This document shows, in pieces, positions 23,004-31,590 of a stretch of DNA of 64,000 nt; position 1 is the stretch's first letter, and each line of letters starts with the position of its first letter. Location: NCBI RefSeq assembly GCF_008727795.1, contig NZ_CP044222.1, positions 1,922,001 through 1,986,000 on the forward strand, read 5' to 3'. This DNA is from Nitrincola iocasae (GTDB taxonomy: Bacteria > Pseudomonadota > Gammaproteobacteria > Pseudomonadales > Balneatricaceae). The notes under the pieces are model-generated. The model worked only from the letters and a program-made list of their open reading frames with translations. It was not told where the DNA came from and made no database searches. Both the position numbers and the translations under genes were made by a program.

Positions 23004-23534
23004 ATGAAAATTCTCATTCTACCCGGTTTCGGAAATTCAGGGCCAGATCACTGGCAAAGTCGCTGGGAACAACTCAATAAAAACTGTATGCGTGTTAACC
23101 AAGAGCGTTGGGAAAGCCCTATCTGCTCAGACTGGGTTGCCTCACTTGAAGACGCTGTTAAATCTTCCGGTCCAAGGACCACGCTTGTAGCGCATAGCTT
23201 AGGGTGCTTACTTGTTGCTCACTGGGCAGCCAAGACGAATCTGAAAATAAATGCAGCTTTACTCGTCGCTGTTCCAAACCCCCAAAGTCCTGCATTCCCT
23301 ACCCAAGCCTTTGGGTTTGAGCCATTGCCAGTGGATAGGTTACCTTTTAAATCTATTGTTGTCGCAAGTACCAACGATCCCTATGGCGGAATCATCTACT
23401 CTGAAGAATGTGCGTCAAACTGGGGGAGCGACCTGGTCAACATAGGCGAGGCGGGTCATATCAATGGCGATAGTGGTTTGGGTGATTGGCCTGAGGGTCA
23501 AACGTTGCTGCGACAACTTGAGGGGCTTATTTGA
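23004..23534 (+). CDS. RBBP9/YdeN family serine hydrolase
   Basis: From ATG 23004, with AGGAG 10 bases upstream, the gene encodes 176 residues with the whole RBBP9 pattern: LILPGFGNSGPDHWQSRWE, the nucleophile elbow V-A-H-S-L-G-C, the acid in S-T-N-D-P-Y and the catalytic histidine in G-E-A-G-H-I-N. Such hydrolases are small cytosolic serine esterases or peptidases of unclear natural substrate. An in-frame ATG at 22962 lacks a ribosome site and was rejected. The gene is a single unit. Confidence 0.88.
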   Translation: MKILILPGFGNSGPDHWQSRWEQLNKNCMRVNQERWESPICSDWVASLEDAVKSSGPRTTLVAHSLGCLLVAHWAAKTNLKINAALLVAVPNPQSPAFPTQAFGFEPLPVDRLPFKSIVVASTNDPYGGIIYSEECASNWGSDLVNIGEAGHINGDSGLGDWPEGQTLLRQLEGLI

Positions 23535-23576
23535 GGTAAGGCTCATTTGATGGTTTGCTGGGTGCTGATGAAGTAA

Positions 23577-24437
23577 CTACGGAAGCGATGTGATATCTAC
23601 TGCACTAACCTCACCGTCCAACATCAGTGGCAGAAACAACAGGCCGCCGCCGATATTGATATCAGCCAATCCTGCAGGGTACTGAGCGATCTTTTCGGCG
23701 CGTCCATCGGTTACTCTATAAAGGGCGCCGTTTATCCAGTCATTCACCCAGAAGGCATCGCCAATCTTAACTACGCCGTCCAGGTTGCCCAGTTGCTCCC
23801 CACCAGTGATGGGTTGCAGGTTTTTATCTGCCAGGGATATGCGCATCAGGCTTCCAGGAGTTTGGGTGGTGAAGTCATCCGCAATCGGGTGTCCCCAAGT
23901 AGCAACAATTAAATCTTCACCATCGACGAAAACGCCGTTGGGATGCTGTAGCTCTTCGGAGTTAAGCCAAAGTTCGAGTTCGCCATCGTGGTAGCGGAAC
24001 AGCTGGGTGCCGAGCATATCGGAGATATAGGCATTGCCTGCCGAGTCGGCGGCTATGTCGTTCAGCATACCGGCATCAGCCATTAGCTCCTGCGTTTGGA
24101 TACCTGTATCGAGATTAAATACCCGGAGCCGGTCGATATCAGCAACCAACAAGTGATTATCGACAATTGCCATGCCTTTGGGGGCATTCATGTCGCTTGC
24201 CCAGTGCTTTTCTCGGACAGTACCATCGGCATTTAATTGGCTGATATAGCCCTGAGCATTCTTTTCCATGGGTTGGCCAGCTATGTTGCTAATGTAAACC
24301 AGGCCGGTCATAGGGTCTACCAGCGCCGATTCCGGTTGTTCAAATCCTGTTTGCTCCCAGATGGGTGTAGGCTGACTTGCGGCAACATAAGTGGCCACGC
24401 AGCAGGTCAGTAGTGTGATCGTGAATAATGCCTTCAT
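23577..24437 (-). CDS. SMP-30/NHL-like secreted beta-propeller protein
   Basis: A signal peptide of about 20 residues (MKALFTITLLTCCVATYVAA) is followed by 265 residues of propeller repeats. They show S-A-L-V-D-P-x-T-G-x-V-Y-I-S-N, L-N-D-I-A-A-D-S-A-G-N-A-Y-I-S-D and H-P-N-G-V-F-V-D-G, typical of SMP-30/gluconolactonase and NHL folds. It should act in the periplasm; binding or lactonase activity is possible, but I cannot confirm catalytic metal ligands. It is divergent from the XRE gene at 24557 and shares a control region containing GATAC half-sites. Confidence 0.8.
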   Translation of the reverse strand: MKALFTITLLTCCVATYVAASQPTPIWEQTGFEQPESALVDPMTGLVYISNIAGQPMEKNAQGYISQLNADGTVREKHWASDMNAPKGMAIVDNHLLVADIDRLRVFNLDTGIQTQELMADAGMLNDIAADSAGNAYISDMLGTQLFRYHDGELELWLNSEELQHPNGVFVDGEDLIVATWGHPIADDFTTQTPGSLMRISLADKNLQPITGGEQLGNLDGVVKIGDAFWVNDWINGALYRVTDGRAEKIAQYPAGLADINIGGGLLFLPLMLDGEVSAVDITSLP

Positions 24438-24492
24438 GGGGTGATTCCTTGTTTAGTGAGTGTGCCTTGAGACTACAAAAGCACTATATTTA

Positions 24493-24533
24493 TTGATACT
24501 AGATATTTATTTGGTATCATTTATAGATACTTT
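24493..24533 (+). promoter_or_regulatory. XRE operator half-sites, shared with the 9.8 kb palindrome
   Basis: TTGATACTAG (24493-24502), GGTATCA (24513-24519) and AGATACTTT (24525-24533) repeat the half-sites of the palindrome at 9811-9833 within the 119-base divergent region between the propeller gene and the second XRE gene. Three half-sites in this order suggest binding by the XRE protein and control of both genes. Confidence 0.5.
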
Positions 24534-24556
24534 ACGATCCAGAGGAGCGTCGTAAC

Positions 24557-25294
24557 ATGTCAGCAGCCGTGTTTTCCCGTTTGAAGCAAATATTAAGAAG
24601 CCGTGGTCTGACTTATGCTGATCTGGCTCTACGTCTGAATTTGTCTGAAGTCAGTATCAAGCGCACCTTTGCCTCAGGCGATTGCAAATTAAGTCGCCTC
24701 AAGGCCATCTGTCGCGCGTTGGATCTGGACTTACATGGATTGCTGGAAGCAGAGTCGGAAGCTATAGCGGTGGCCAAGCTACTGCCCCTTCCTGCAGCTG
24801 AAGCCCTGGCGGTGGATCGTTCACTGTTATCGGTGTTTATTTTATTGCTGAATGGCTACAGTCCCGAACACTTGAGTGATATCTACAACCTAAGTTCTTC
24901 AGAGCTTTATCTGTACCTGCGTGAACTTGAGGAACTGGAGTTGCTCAAGCTAGGAGCCGGCATGGAGGTGCAACTGCGAGTAACGCCACCGGTGGACTTT
25001 CTTGGTCATCCGGCACTGGCCAAGCAGGTTAAACAGCTTAACCTCGATTTTCTTGACTGGGTGTTCCAGCGAAAGGATGAGCCTGGTTATCTGTTCGAAA
25101 CCAGCTCCCGTCATTTGACCGATGAAAGCATCGCTATTATGCGAGATGAACTGCGAGAGCTCGGGGCCAGGTTTCGCAGGCTGGCACACCGAGACGCACT
25201 CTTGGCGCCGCGGCATCAGCTTCACGGGGTCAAGTTCATCGGTGTCTTTGGACCGGTTCCATTTGACCGATTATTGCAGGTACAAAAGCGCTGA
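24557..25294 (+). CDS. XRE-type HTH regulator, paralogue of the 9.0 kb gene
   Basis: The 245-residue protein matches the regulator at 9034-9774 in length and architecture. A Cro/CI helix-turn-helix at residues 18-45 (LTYADLALRLNLSEVSIKRTFASG) is followed by L-S-R-L-K-A-I-C. A middle region (LSVFILLLNGYSPEHLSDIYNLSSSELYLYLRELEELELLKL) looks like a second winged helix. The C terminus is unassigned. AGAGGAG precedes the ATG. It probably represses itself and the divergent propeller gene through the GATAC half-sites. Confidence 0.8.
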   Translation: MSAAVFSRLKQILRSRGLTYADLALRLNLSEVSIKRTFASGDCKLSRLKAICRALDLDLHGLLEAESEAIAVAKLLPLPAAEALAVDRSLLSVFILLLNGYSPEHLSDIYNLSSSELYLYLRELEELELLKLGAGMEVQLRVTPPVDFLGHPALAKQVKQLNLDFLDWVFQRKDEPGYLFETSSRHLTDESIAIMRDELRELGARFRRLAHRDALLAPRHQLHGVKFIGVFGPVPFDRLLQVQKR

Positions 25295-25434
25295 CACGAA
25301 TACTCTATTAATATAGAGGAGGGGATTACTTATTATCTTGTATGGCAATTTGTCTGGGCATCCTATACAACGTAGCTGTTATCGATGGCAGAAAATGAAC
25401 TTTCTAAACTTATCCGGTATGAGTAGCAACCTGT

Positions 25435-26277
25435 ATGCACATGCATCTTAACAAGGCCAAAACATTCCGTGATCTTCATGCACAATCGAAGGTCTTTCTG
25501 ATGCCCAATGCTTGGGATGGTGGTAGCGCCCGAATGCTTGCAGCGGCTGGATTTTCCGCTATCGCGACGACGAGCGCAGGTATTGCATACTCGCTCGGAC
25601 TTCCGGACTATGAGGGAGCCGTTACGCGAACGGACATGCTCAATAGAGTACGAGAAATAGCCGAAGCCGTTAATGTCCCAGTGAGCGCCGATCTTGAAGC
25701 GGGTTATGGTGCTGAGCCTGAGCAGGTAGCCGAGACGATAGAACTCGCAATTATCTCTGGAGCTATTGGTGGAAACATAGAAGACTTCACCGGCGATCTA
25801 ACCACGCCCCTGTTCGACCTGCCACTCGCCATAGAGCGAATTCATATGGCGCGCAAAGTGGCCGATAAAAGCGACATTCCGTTCACGTTGACTGCCCGCA
25901 CGGATTGCTACCTTACTGGCGTGAAAAACCCCTTTTCGGAAGCTGTTCACAGGGCAAATAGCTATAGGGAAGCGGGTGCAGATTGCCTGTTTGTTCCTGG
26001 TGTGTCGGATCCGAAAGTGATTGCTGAGCTGGTTAAAGAGATCGACGCGCCACTAAATGTTGTCATGGGCCTCAAGGGGCAGCCGTTAACGGTTTCTCAG
26101 CTTGAAGATCTGGGTGTGCGGCGTATTAGTATCGGAGGGAGTCTCGCTCGTGCTACATACGGACTCATGCGAAGGGCCGCACAAGAAATGGTTGTAGATG
26201 GCACGTTTAACTATTCGAATGATCAAGTTCCGGATGCCGAACTTAGTGCGTTTTTCGCCGGTCATCGTAACACCTAA
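25435..26277 (+). CDS. Isocitrate lyase / PEP mutase family protein
   Basis: The 280-residue TIM-barrel protein has the family's features: L-M-P-N-A-W-D-G-G-S-A, A-T-T-S-A-G-I-A, V-S-A-D-L-E-A-G-Y-G, G-G-N-I-E-D and T-A-R-T-D. It belongs to the short oxaloacetase/methylisocitrate-lyase-like branch rather than true isocitrate lyase, which is longer and has the KKCGH motif. Members cleave or form C-C or C-P bonds in 2-oxo acids; substrate unknown. It is followed after 23 bases by a LysE gene, perhaps an exporter for a related metabolite. Confidence 0.82.
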   Translation: MHMHLNKAKTFRDLHAQSKVFLMPNAWDGGSARMLAAAGFSAIATTSAGIAYSLGLPDYEGAVTRTDMLNRVREIAEAVNVPVSADLEAGYGAEPEQVAETIELAIISGAIGGNIEDFTGDLTTPLFDLPLAIERIHMARKVADKSDIPFTLTARTDCYLTGVKNPFSEAVHRANSYREAGADCLFVPGVSDPKVIAELVKEIDAPLNVVMGLKGQPLTVSQLEDLGVRRISIGGSLARATYGLMRRAAQEMVVDGTFNYSNDQVPDAELSAFFAGHRNT

Positions 26278-26300
26278 ACAATGACAGAGGAGTTCTGTTT

Positions 26301-26915
26301 ATGTTCACTGCTGAGTTCTTCCTTACCTCGTTGGTTGTTGTGCTCATTCCTGGCACAGGTGTTGTATTTACCATCTCCACAGGGCTAATGCACGGGCGTC
26401 GTGCAAGCCTTTACGCTTCGCTGGGTTGCACGCTTGGTATCCTTCCGCATCTATTGGCCACTATTCTGGGCCTGGCTGCTATTATGCATACAAGCGCGGT
26501 AGCGTTTCAGATACTCAAGTATGCGGGTGTTGCGTATCTCCTTTACCTTGCTGTTGTTACATGGCGTGATCGAACTGCTTTCTCTATTCAAGAGTTATCG
26601 CGCAAAGAAGGGGCTGGTTCATTGGTGATTAAGGCCTTCTTGCTAAATATTCTCAACCCGAAGCTAACCATCTTCTTCCTGGCCTTTTTACCGCAATTCG
26701 TTACAACTGATGCGCAGTCACCCTTGAGTCAATTGCTCGGTCTGAGTGCTATCTTCATGGCTATGACCTTCGCTGTTTTCGTTCTCTATGGTCAGCTCGC
26801 TCATAGGTTCCGAGCCGCTGTTATAGAATCCCCTCAGGTTCAGGAGTGGTTGCGTAGAAGCTTCGCTGCAGCCTTTGCGGGTCTTGGTGTGCAACTCGCT
26901 ATGTCGGATAGATAA
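26301..26915 (+). CDS. LysE/RhtB family exporter
   Basis: This 204-residue integral membrane protein is intact, unlike the copy at 3.7 kb. It shows V-L-I-P-G-T-G-V-V-F-T-I-S-T-G in the first helix where the family has P-G-P. It also has G-x3-G-x3-P-H in helix two, L-K-Y-A-G-V-A-Y-L-L-Y-L, and the loop I-L-N-P-K-L-T-I-F-F-L-A-F-L-P-Q-F. Such proteins export amino acids or their derivatives. AGAGGAG lies upstream of the ATG. It may form an operon with the preceding lyase-like gene. Confidence 0.85.
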   Translation: MFTAEFFLTSLVVVLIPGTGVVFTISTGLMHGRRASLYASLGCTLGILPHLLATILGLAAIMHTSAVAFQILKYAGVAYLLYLAVVTWRDRTAFSIQELSRKEGAGSLVIKAFLLNILNPKLTIFFLAFLPQFVTTDAQSPLSQLLGLSAIFMAMTFAVFVLYGQLAHRFRAAVIESPQVQEWLRRSFAAAFAGLGVQLAMSDR

Positions 26916-26968
26916 CTGCAATGTGGTGTGGTAGGTGATATCGAATCACGTGTTATCAGGGAAATACG

Positions 26969-27700
26969 ATGAATAAAGTTGTTATCGTTACTGGCGGTGG
27001 TCGAGGAATTGGTGCGGCAACGTCGAAGTTGTTAGCATCAAGAGGGTATGCTGTCTGTGTCAATTACCGTTCAGATGCCAAAAGTGCCGATGCTGTCGTT
27101 GCTGAAATTACGGCGCTTGGTGGTAGAGCGTTTTCGTTCCAAGCTGATGTTTCCAAAGATACTGACGTTGTAGCTTTATTCGATGTAACCGAAAAAACCT
27201 ATGGCCATGTTACACATTTAGTCAATAACGCAGGCATTTTGTATCCTCAGTCGTGTCTTGCTGACATAGAGGTTGAGCGGTTTAACAAAGTTCTGTTATC
27301 TAATGTAACTAGCTGTTTTCTTTGCTCACGTGAATTTATCAATCGAAGTAAATCGACAGGCGCTATCGTGAATGTGTCATCAGCGGCTTCACGAAGCGGC
27401 GCGCCGTTTGAATATATCGATTATGCCGCCTCTAAAGGGGCGATGGATTCATTAACAAAAGGCTTGTCACTGGAGGTCGCTTCTAAGGGTATTCGTGTGA
27501 ACTCGGTAAGACCCGGTTTCATTTATACGGATATGCATGCGGATGGCGGTGAGCCTAACCGAGTTGAACGCTTAGCGCCTCAGATCCCGTTGCAACGTGG
27601 TGGTACACCTGATGAAGTAGCAAATGCTATTGCTTGGTTATTATCAGATGAAGCATCCTATGTTACTGGATCATTCATCGATCTGGCCGGCGGGAAATAG
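26969..27700 (+). CDS. Short-chain dehydrogenase/reductase (FabG-like)
   Basis: A 243-residue classical SDR with TGGGRGIGAA, Y-R-S-D as the NADP-type second-strand end, N-N-A-G-I, N-V-S-S-A-A-S-R, Y-A-A-S-K and the C-terminal V-T-G-S-F-I-D-L-A-G-G. It resembles 3-oxoacyl-ACP reductase-like and glucose-dehydrogenase-like SDRs; the substrate is not evident. Between this gene and the LysE gene are 53 bases with no terminator, so co-transcription is possible. Composition is close to 45% GC by eye. Confidence 0.85.
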   Translation: MNKVVIVTGGGRGIGAATSKLLASRGYAVCVNYRSDAKSADAVVAEITALGGRAFSFQADVSKDTDVVALFDVTEKTYGHVTHLVNNAGILYPQSCLADIEVERFNKVLLSNVTSCFLCSREFINRSKSTGAIVNVSSAASRSGAPFEYIDYAASKGAMDSLTKGLSLEVASKGIRVNSVRPGFIYTDMHADGGEPNRVERLAPQIPLQRGGTPDEVANAIAWLLSDEASYVTGSFIDLAGGK

Positions 27701-27776
27701 CTGGGGTTAACCAGAAAAATGCAACGCCGTTGGCCTTCAGTGGCCTTATATTAAAATCCAAGGGAAATACCAAGTT

Positions 27777-28469
27777 ATGCCACTTAGAGCCATTCTTTTT
27801 GACCACGATGGAACCTTAGTTGACTCCGAACCAGTTCACTATGCGTTATGGCAAACTGTCTTGGCTCAGTATGGCGTCTCGTTGTCCGAGCAACTGTACA
27901 GACAAGACTATGCCGGTGTGCCCACCAAGGCCAATGCCGTTGATATAGTGCATAGGTTTGAGCTTGATGAGCTCCCCGAAACGCTGGTAGCAGCGAAAGA
28001 TGCCGCTACCAGCGAGTACCTACGTCGAAACGCCTTTCCACTCATGAATGGTGTACTTGAAACTATCAGGGAATTTCGTCTTTGTGGTCTAGATCTCGCC
28101 ATAGTTACAGGAGCGGGCTCAGAAAGCGTCTATGCAACCCTTAAGGCAAATAATCTCGGTGATAGCTTTGTTACCGTTGTATCAGGGGATGATGTTCGCG
28201 CAAGTAAACCAGCGCCGGACTGCTATCTACTGGCTCTACGGCGGCTAGGCTTGCAAGCATCTGAATGCCTTGCTGTTGAAGATACACAACATGGTTTGAA
28301 AGCATCGCATGCCGCCGGTATTGGTTGTTTAGCCGTACCTACGACCATGTCAATGCATCACGATTTTGGTGTTGCCCAGGCCGTACTTGAAGGCATGCCA
28401 CAGGTTACGGAGCATGTGCAACAATTGCTTAAAGTCGAGAAACTTAAGCAGTTTACTCACTTGGGATAG
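27777..28469 (+). CDS. HAD-superfamily phosphatase (beta-phosphoglucomutase-like)
   Basis: The 230-residue protein has the four HAD motifs: D9-H-D11-G-T-L-V-D-S-E-P, V-T-G-A-G-S in motif II, K-P-A-P-D in motif III, and V-E-D-T-Q-H-G motif IV. A helical cap domain lies between residues 16 and 85. This is the subfamily of phosphoglycolate phosphatase and beta-phosphoglucomutase. It is a phosphatase or mutase on a small phosphorylated metabolite. It stands alone between the SDR and DinB genes. Confidence 0.85.
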   Translation: MPLRAILFDHDGTLVDSEPVHYALWQTVLAQYGVSLSEQLYRQDYAGVPTKANAVDIVHRFELDELPETLVAAKDAATSEYLRRNAFPLMNGVLETIREFRLCGLDLAIVTGAGSESVYATLKANNLGDSFVTVVSGDDVRASKPAPDCYLLALRRLGLQASECLAVEDTQHGLKASHAAGIGCLAVPTTMSMHHDFGVAQAVLEGMPQVTEHVQQLLKVEKLKQFTHLG

Positions 28470-28526
28470 TCTAAAGCCTACTCCATAACCTAATATTAAC
28501 CCTAGGGAGTTTTAGCGGGTAAGTGA

Positions 28527-28545
28527 GGACAGTAAACCTCTGTCC
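28527..28545 (+). other. Short hairpin between HAD and DinB genes
   Basis: GGACAG (28527-28532) and CTGTCC (28540-28545) form a 6-bp stem with a 7-base loop in the 130-base gap. It could terminate the HAD transcript; no T-run follows. Confidence 0.3.
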
Positions 28546-28599
28546 CAACCTGAGCTGGTCCGGGCGTCCCTACGCCATCATAGAAAAGGAGACTATTAC

Positions 28600-29109
28600 A
28601 TGCTTGCAGTTCAGGCTAGAGATATGGCGGCCTATAATCGCTGGATGAATCAGCGGATGTATGCCGTGTGTGCAGAGCTCTCTGATAGCGAACGTAAAAA
28701 AGACATGGGGGCTTTTTTTAAAACAATTCATGGCACGCTCAATCATATTCTGCTTGGCGATAAAATCTGGTTAGGGCGCTTCTTGGGCAAACCATTTCAG
28801 GCAGCAGATCTTGGTGAGGAGTTGCATAGTGACTTTGAAGCGCTATGGGAGGACCGTGTTGCAACCGATGAAATCATCGTTTCATGGGCCGCCGCGCTGA
28901 CGGATTCTGAGTTGGCTAGCAAACTGGAATATACAAGCCTTGTTAATCCCTCCACCCGCAAATATGAGATGTGGCTGGTGGTTGCCCATTTCTTCAATCA
29001 TCAAACCCATCATCGCGGTCAAATCACAACACTGCTAAGTCAGTGTGGGCAGGATATAGGTGTTACTGACATCATATGGCTCCCTGACGTAGTGGAGCGA
29101 AACGCCTAG
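28600..29109 (+). CDS. DinB family protein
   Basis: The 169-residue four-helix-bundle protein begins A-x-Y-N-R-W-M-N-Q-R-M and carries the three family histidines in the expected places: N-H-I-L in helix two, and F-N-H-Q-T-H-H-R-G-Q in helix four. They bind a divalent metal. DinB and related YfiT/BstA proteins act as thiol-dependent transferases or hydrolases. A ribosome site AAAGGAG lies before the ATG. It is monocistronic, with 52 bases before the phosphoesterase gene. Confidence 0.85.
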   Translation: MLAVQARDMAAYNRWMNQRMYAVCAELSDSERKKDMGAFFKTIHGTLNHILLGDKIWLGRFLGKPFQAADLGEELHSDFEALWEDRVATDEIIVSWAAALTDSELASKLEYTSLVNPSTRKYEMWLVVAHFFNHQTHHRGQITTLLSQCGQDIGVTDIIWLPDVVERNA

Positions 29110-29161
29110 CCTGGACGAACATGTGATCCGAGATAAATAAGCTCGATAAGGGGATTGTACC

Positions 29162-29935
29162 GTGCGGCTGAGAATTTTTTCTGATCTGCATCTGGAGCAC
29201 TTCGATGAAGGGCTCTACCTGCCAGATGTAACAGCCGATGTGGTTATATTGGCTGGTGATATCCATACAGGAACGCAAGGACTTCATTGGGCAGCCAGTC
29301 GTTTTTCTGGGGTGCCGATTATCTATGTGCCTGGAAATCATGAATATTACAATCATTCCATGTCTGCACTGCGTGCTGACTTAAGTTTTGAAGCCAAAAG
29401 GTTCGGCATCCATTTACTCGATAATGCCAGTGTAAATATTGGTGGTGTAAAATTTTTAGGCAGTACACTCTGGACAGATTTTGAACTCTATGCGAACCGT
29501 CCCGATAACAATGCGGCTTTTACCTATAAGAAAGCTGTATCTGTCATGCCAGACTTTCGCATCATTGAACAGCCTGATGGGATGATTTATACACCTGAAG
29601 AAAGCCAACGGCTGCATAATCGAGCTATTAAGTGGTTGGAAAAAGAGTTGGCTTCTCCTTATGCTGGCCCTAAAGTTGTCATCAGCCACCATGCACCGTT
29701 AGCAAATTGTATTCCTGTTTATTATAGAGGTGATGCCCTCTCGCCAGCCTTTGCATCGGATCTTGCCTGGTTAATGGGGAAAGCGGAACTATGGGTGCAT
29801 GGTCATGTTCATGAAGCTGTTGATTTTGAGTGCATGGGGACACGGATCATAGCTAATCCAGGTGGTTATCCATATGAGTTTGAATCGCCTAGCTTTGTAC
29901 CTGATCTGGTTGTGGAAATAGCGACGACTTGCTGA
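29162..29935 (+). CDS. Calcineurin-like metallophosphoesterase
   Basis: This 257-residue protein starts at GTG 29162. It shows the metallophosphoesterase motifs in order: F-S-D-L-H-L-E-H, L-A-G-D-I-H-T-G, P-G-N-H-E-Y-Y, V-I-S-H-H-A-P and H-G-H-V-H-E. These residues bind a dinuclear metal centre that cleaves phosphoesters. The substrate is unknown. It is cytosolic, has no domain beyond the catalytic one, and sits in a run of unrelated plus-strand genes. Confidence 0.85.
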   Translation: MRLRIFSDLHLEHFDEGLYLPDVTADVVILAGDIHTGTQGLHWAASRFSGVPIIYVPGNHEYYNHSMSALRADLSFEAKRFGIHLLDNASVNIGGVKFLGSTLWTDFELYANRPDNNAAFTYKKAVSVMPDFRIIEQPDGMIYTPEESQRLHNRAIKWLEKELASPYAGPKVVISHHAPLANCIPVYYRGDALSPAFASDLAWLMGKAELWVHGHVHEAVDFECMGTRIIANPGGYPYEFESPSFVPDLVVEIATTC

Positions 29936-30001
29936 TTTACCAGATGTTTTTTCTAAGCTAATCATCAGTAATGGCAGGGTTATATATTAGGAGTAACGTG
30001 T

Positions 30002-30415
30002 ATGAATGTCAGTTCGAAGGGGAGTTGCTTATGTGGGGAGGTTGCCTACAAGATCACCGGAAATATTGGGATTTTTCAATACTGCCATTGTTCACGTTGC
30101 CGTAAGTTCACTGGCAGCACTCATGCGTCAAATCTGTTGGTCTCTCCTGAGCAGTTTACGTGGCTTAAAGGCGATTCTCTGGTGGGTTATTATTCGCCCG
30201 AAAATACCAAGCACTTCGCCACTGCATTTTGTAAACAGTGTGGTTCATCATTGCCCTGGCGCGCTAAAAGCGGGAAAGTGGTCGTTATACCTGCAGGCAC
30301 TCTTGATGAACACCCTGGTATAGAGCCAGTCCAAAACATATTCTGTGCATCAAAGGCTGAATGGTATATATCTCCAGGCGTATTACCTGAGTATGACGAA
30401 TTACCCCATAAGTGA
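30002..30415 (+). CDS. GFA family zinc protein
   Basis: The 137-residue protein holds the glutathione-dependent formaldehyde-activating fold. C-L-C-G-E-V-A-Y near residue 9, C-H-C-S-R-C-R-K near residue 31 and F-C-K-Q-C-G-S near residue 79 supply the structural and catalytic zinc cysteines. The family captures thiol adducts such as S-hydroxymethylglutathione. Most members are uncharacterised. It starts at ATG 30002, about 11 bases after TAGGAG. The gene is independent of the DUF6151 relative at 8.3 kb. Confidence 0.85.
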   Translation: MNVSSKGSCLCGEVAYKITGNIGIFQYCHCSRCRKFTGSTHASNLLVSPEQFTWLKGDSLVGYYSPENTKHFATAFCKQCGSSLPWRAKSGKVVVIPAGTLDEHPGIEPVQNIFCASKAEWYISPGVLPEYDELPHK

Positions 30416-30482
30416 TATAAAGCGACTGACTCTGTGTTTCACTAGATGAGTCGATGATAGTGACGTAGCAAGAGAATTATTG

Positions 30483-30989
30483 ATGCCAAACATACAGACT
30501 CAAGACCCGAAATTTTTTCTGCAAATGGCTACCCCTGAAGACGCGGCATTAGTGGTTAGCTTCATGAAAAAGCTGGGAGCGTTTCAGAAAATGTCCGATA
30601 AAATTACCGCTACACCTGAGCGAATAGAGCGGCTGCTTGCAGCTAAGCAGGGCGAAGCTGTATTTGGCGTTTACGATGGAACAACAGTTGGCTTTGCCTA
30701 CTTCCATCAGAAAAGCTCGGCTTTTACTGGGCGCTTAGGGTTATACATTGATGGATTCTTTATTGATGAGTCTATGCGCGGAAAAAGATTGGGCAATATT
30801 ATGATGCAGTTTTTGTCAAAACATGCACTTGATCGTGGATGTGAAATGCTTGAATGGGGTTGTTTGGATTGGAATACCCCTGCTATCGAATTTTACCAAA
30901 AATTAGGCGCTTACTGTGTTGATACGATGCGCATCTATCGCTTATCACCAGAGAATTTGACAGCTAACGCGTTGTTATTTAAAGGCTGA
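30483..30989 (+). CDS. GNAT family N-acetyltransferase
   Basis: A 168-residue GNAT protein. Strand 4 and the acetyl-CoA loop read I-D-G-F-F-I-D-E-S-M-R-G-K-R-L-G-N-I-M-M, with R-G-K-R-L-G as the Q/RxxGxG/A-type motif, and the later W-N-T-P-A-I-E-F-Y-Q-K-L-G-A closes the fold. It resembles diamine and phosphinothricin-type acetyltransferases. The acceptor is unknown. ATG 30483 is used; an adjacent TTG is not needed. It is monocistronic. Confidence 0.85.
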   Translation: MPNIQTQDPKFFLQMATPEDAALVVSFMKKLGAFQKMSDKITATPERIERLLAAKQGEAVFGVYDGTTVGFAYFHQKSSAFTGRLGLYIDGFFIDESMRGKRLGNIMMQFLSKHALDRGCEMLEWGCLDWNTPAIEFYQKLGAYCVDTMRIYRLSPENLTANALLFKG

Positions 30990-31155
30990 CCTAGTGTGAC
31001 GCTCGGCAGTTCAAGGCTCTTTATTCCGCCAAAGCCGCCGGCCTCAAGCGGATTGAGCGAGCCCAGGGACACTTATGAGCAGATAGGGTGTGGCACTTTC
31101 GAAGTCTAGCGTTGGTAGGGGTTGTGTTTAACAGAGTGTTCGGACCAGTAATGAT

Positions 31156-31590
31156 ATGAAAAAAATAATCATTTTAATTATTGTCGTGTTTCTGGGATAT
31201 GAATACATCCAAGAAAACGGTGTTGATTTACCGAATAGTTCATCATTGCGTAGCGGTAATGACAGTAGTATTCAGACAGCCTACAACAACAGACAAAGCG
31301 ATCTTCAGGTTCAGGGTGAAGGTATTGTAACAACAGTTTTACCTGATGACCGTGAAGGTTCACAGCACCAGAAATTCATATTAAAGCTGGAAACTGGGCA
31401 GACACTGTTGATAGCGCACAATATCGATTTGGCACCTAGGATAAGCGGCTTAGCCTCAGGTGATACCGTTGAATTTTATGGTGAGTATGAGTGGAACGCC
31501 AAAGGTGGTGTTATTCACTGGACACATCATGATCCGAATAATCGCCACATCGGTGGTTGGTTAAAGCACAAGGGTAGAATATATCAGTAG
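31156..31590 (+). CDS. DUF3465 secreted protein
   Basis: The 144-residue product has an N-terminal membrane anchor or signal peptide (KKIIILIIVVFLGYEYI), a short spacer and then the DUF3465 domain. The domain runs from Q-V-Q-G-E-G to the strongly conserved W-N-A-K-G-G-V-I-H-W-T-H-H-D-P and H-I-G-G-W-L-K-H-K-G. The fold is thought to be OB-like; function unknown. The histidine cluster could bind metal. In the 166 bases upstream, a GC-rich stem (GCTC..TCCGC with GCGGA..GAGC, about 31014-31070) may end the GNAT transcript. Confidence 0.8.
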   Translation: MKKIIILIIVVFLGYEYIQENGVDLPNSSSLRSGNDSSIQTAYNNRQSDLQVQGEGIVTTVLPDDREGSQHQKFILKLETGQTLLIAHNIDLAPRISGLASGDTVEFYGEYEWNAKGGVIHWTHHDPNNRHIGGWLKHKGRIYQ

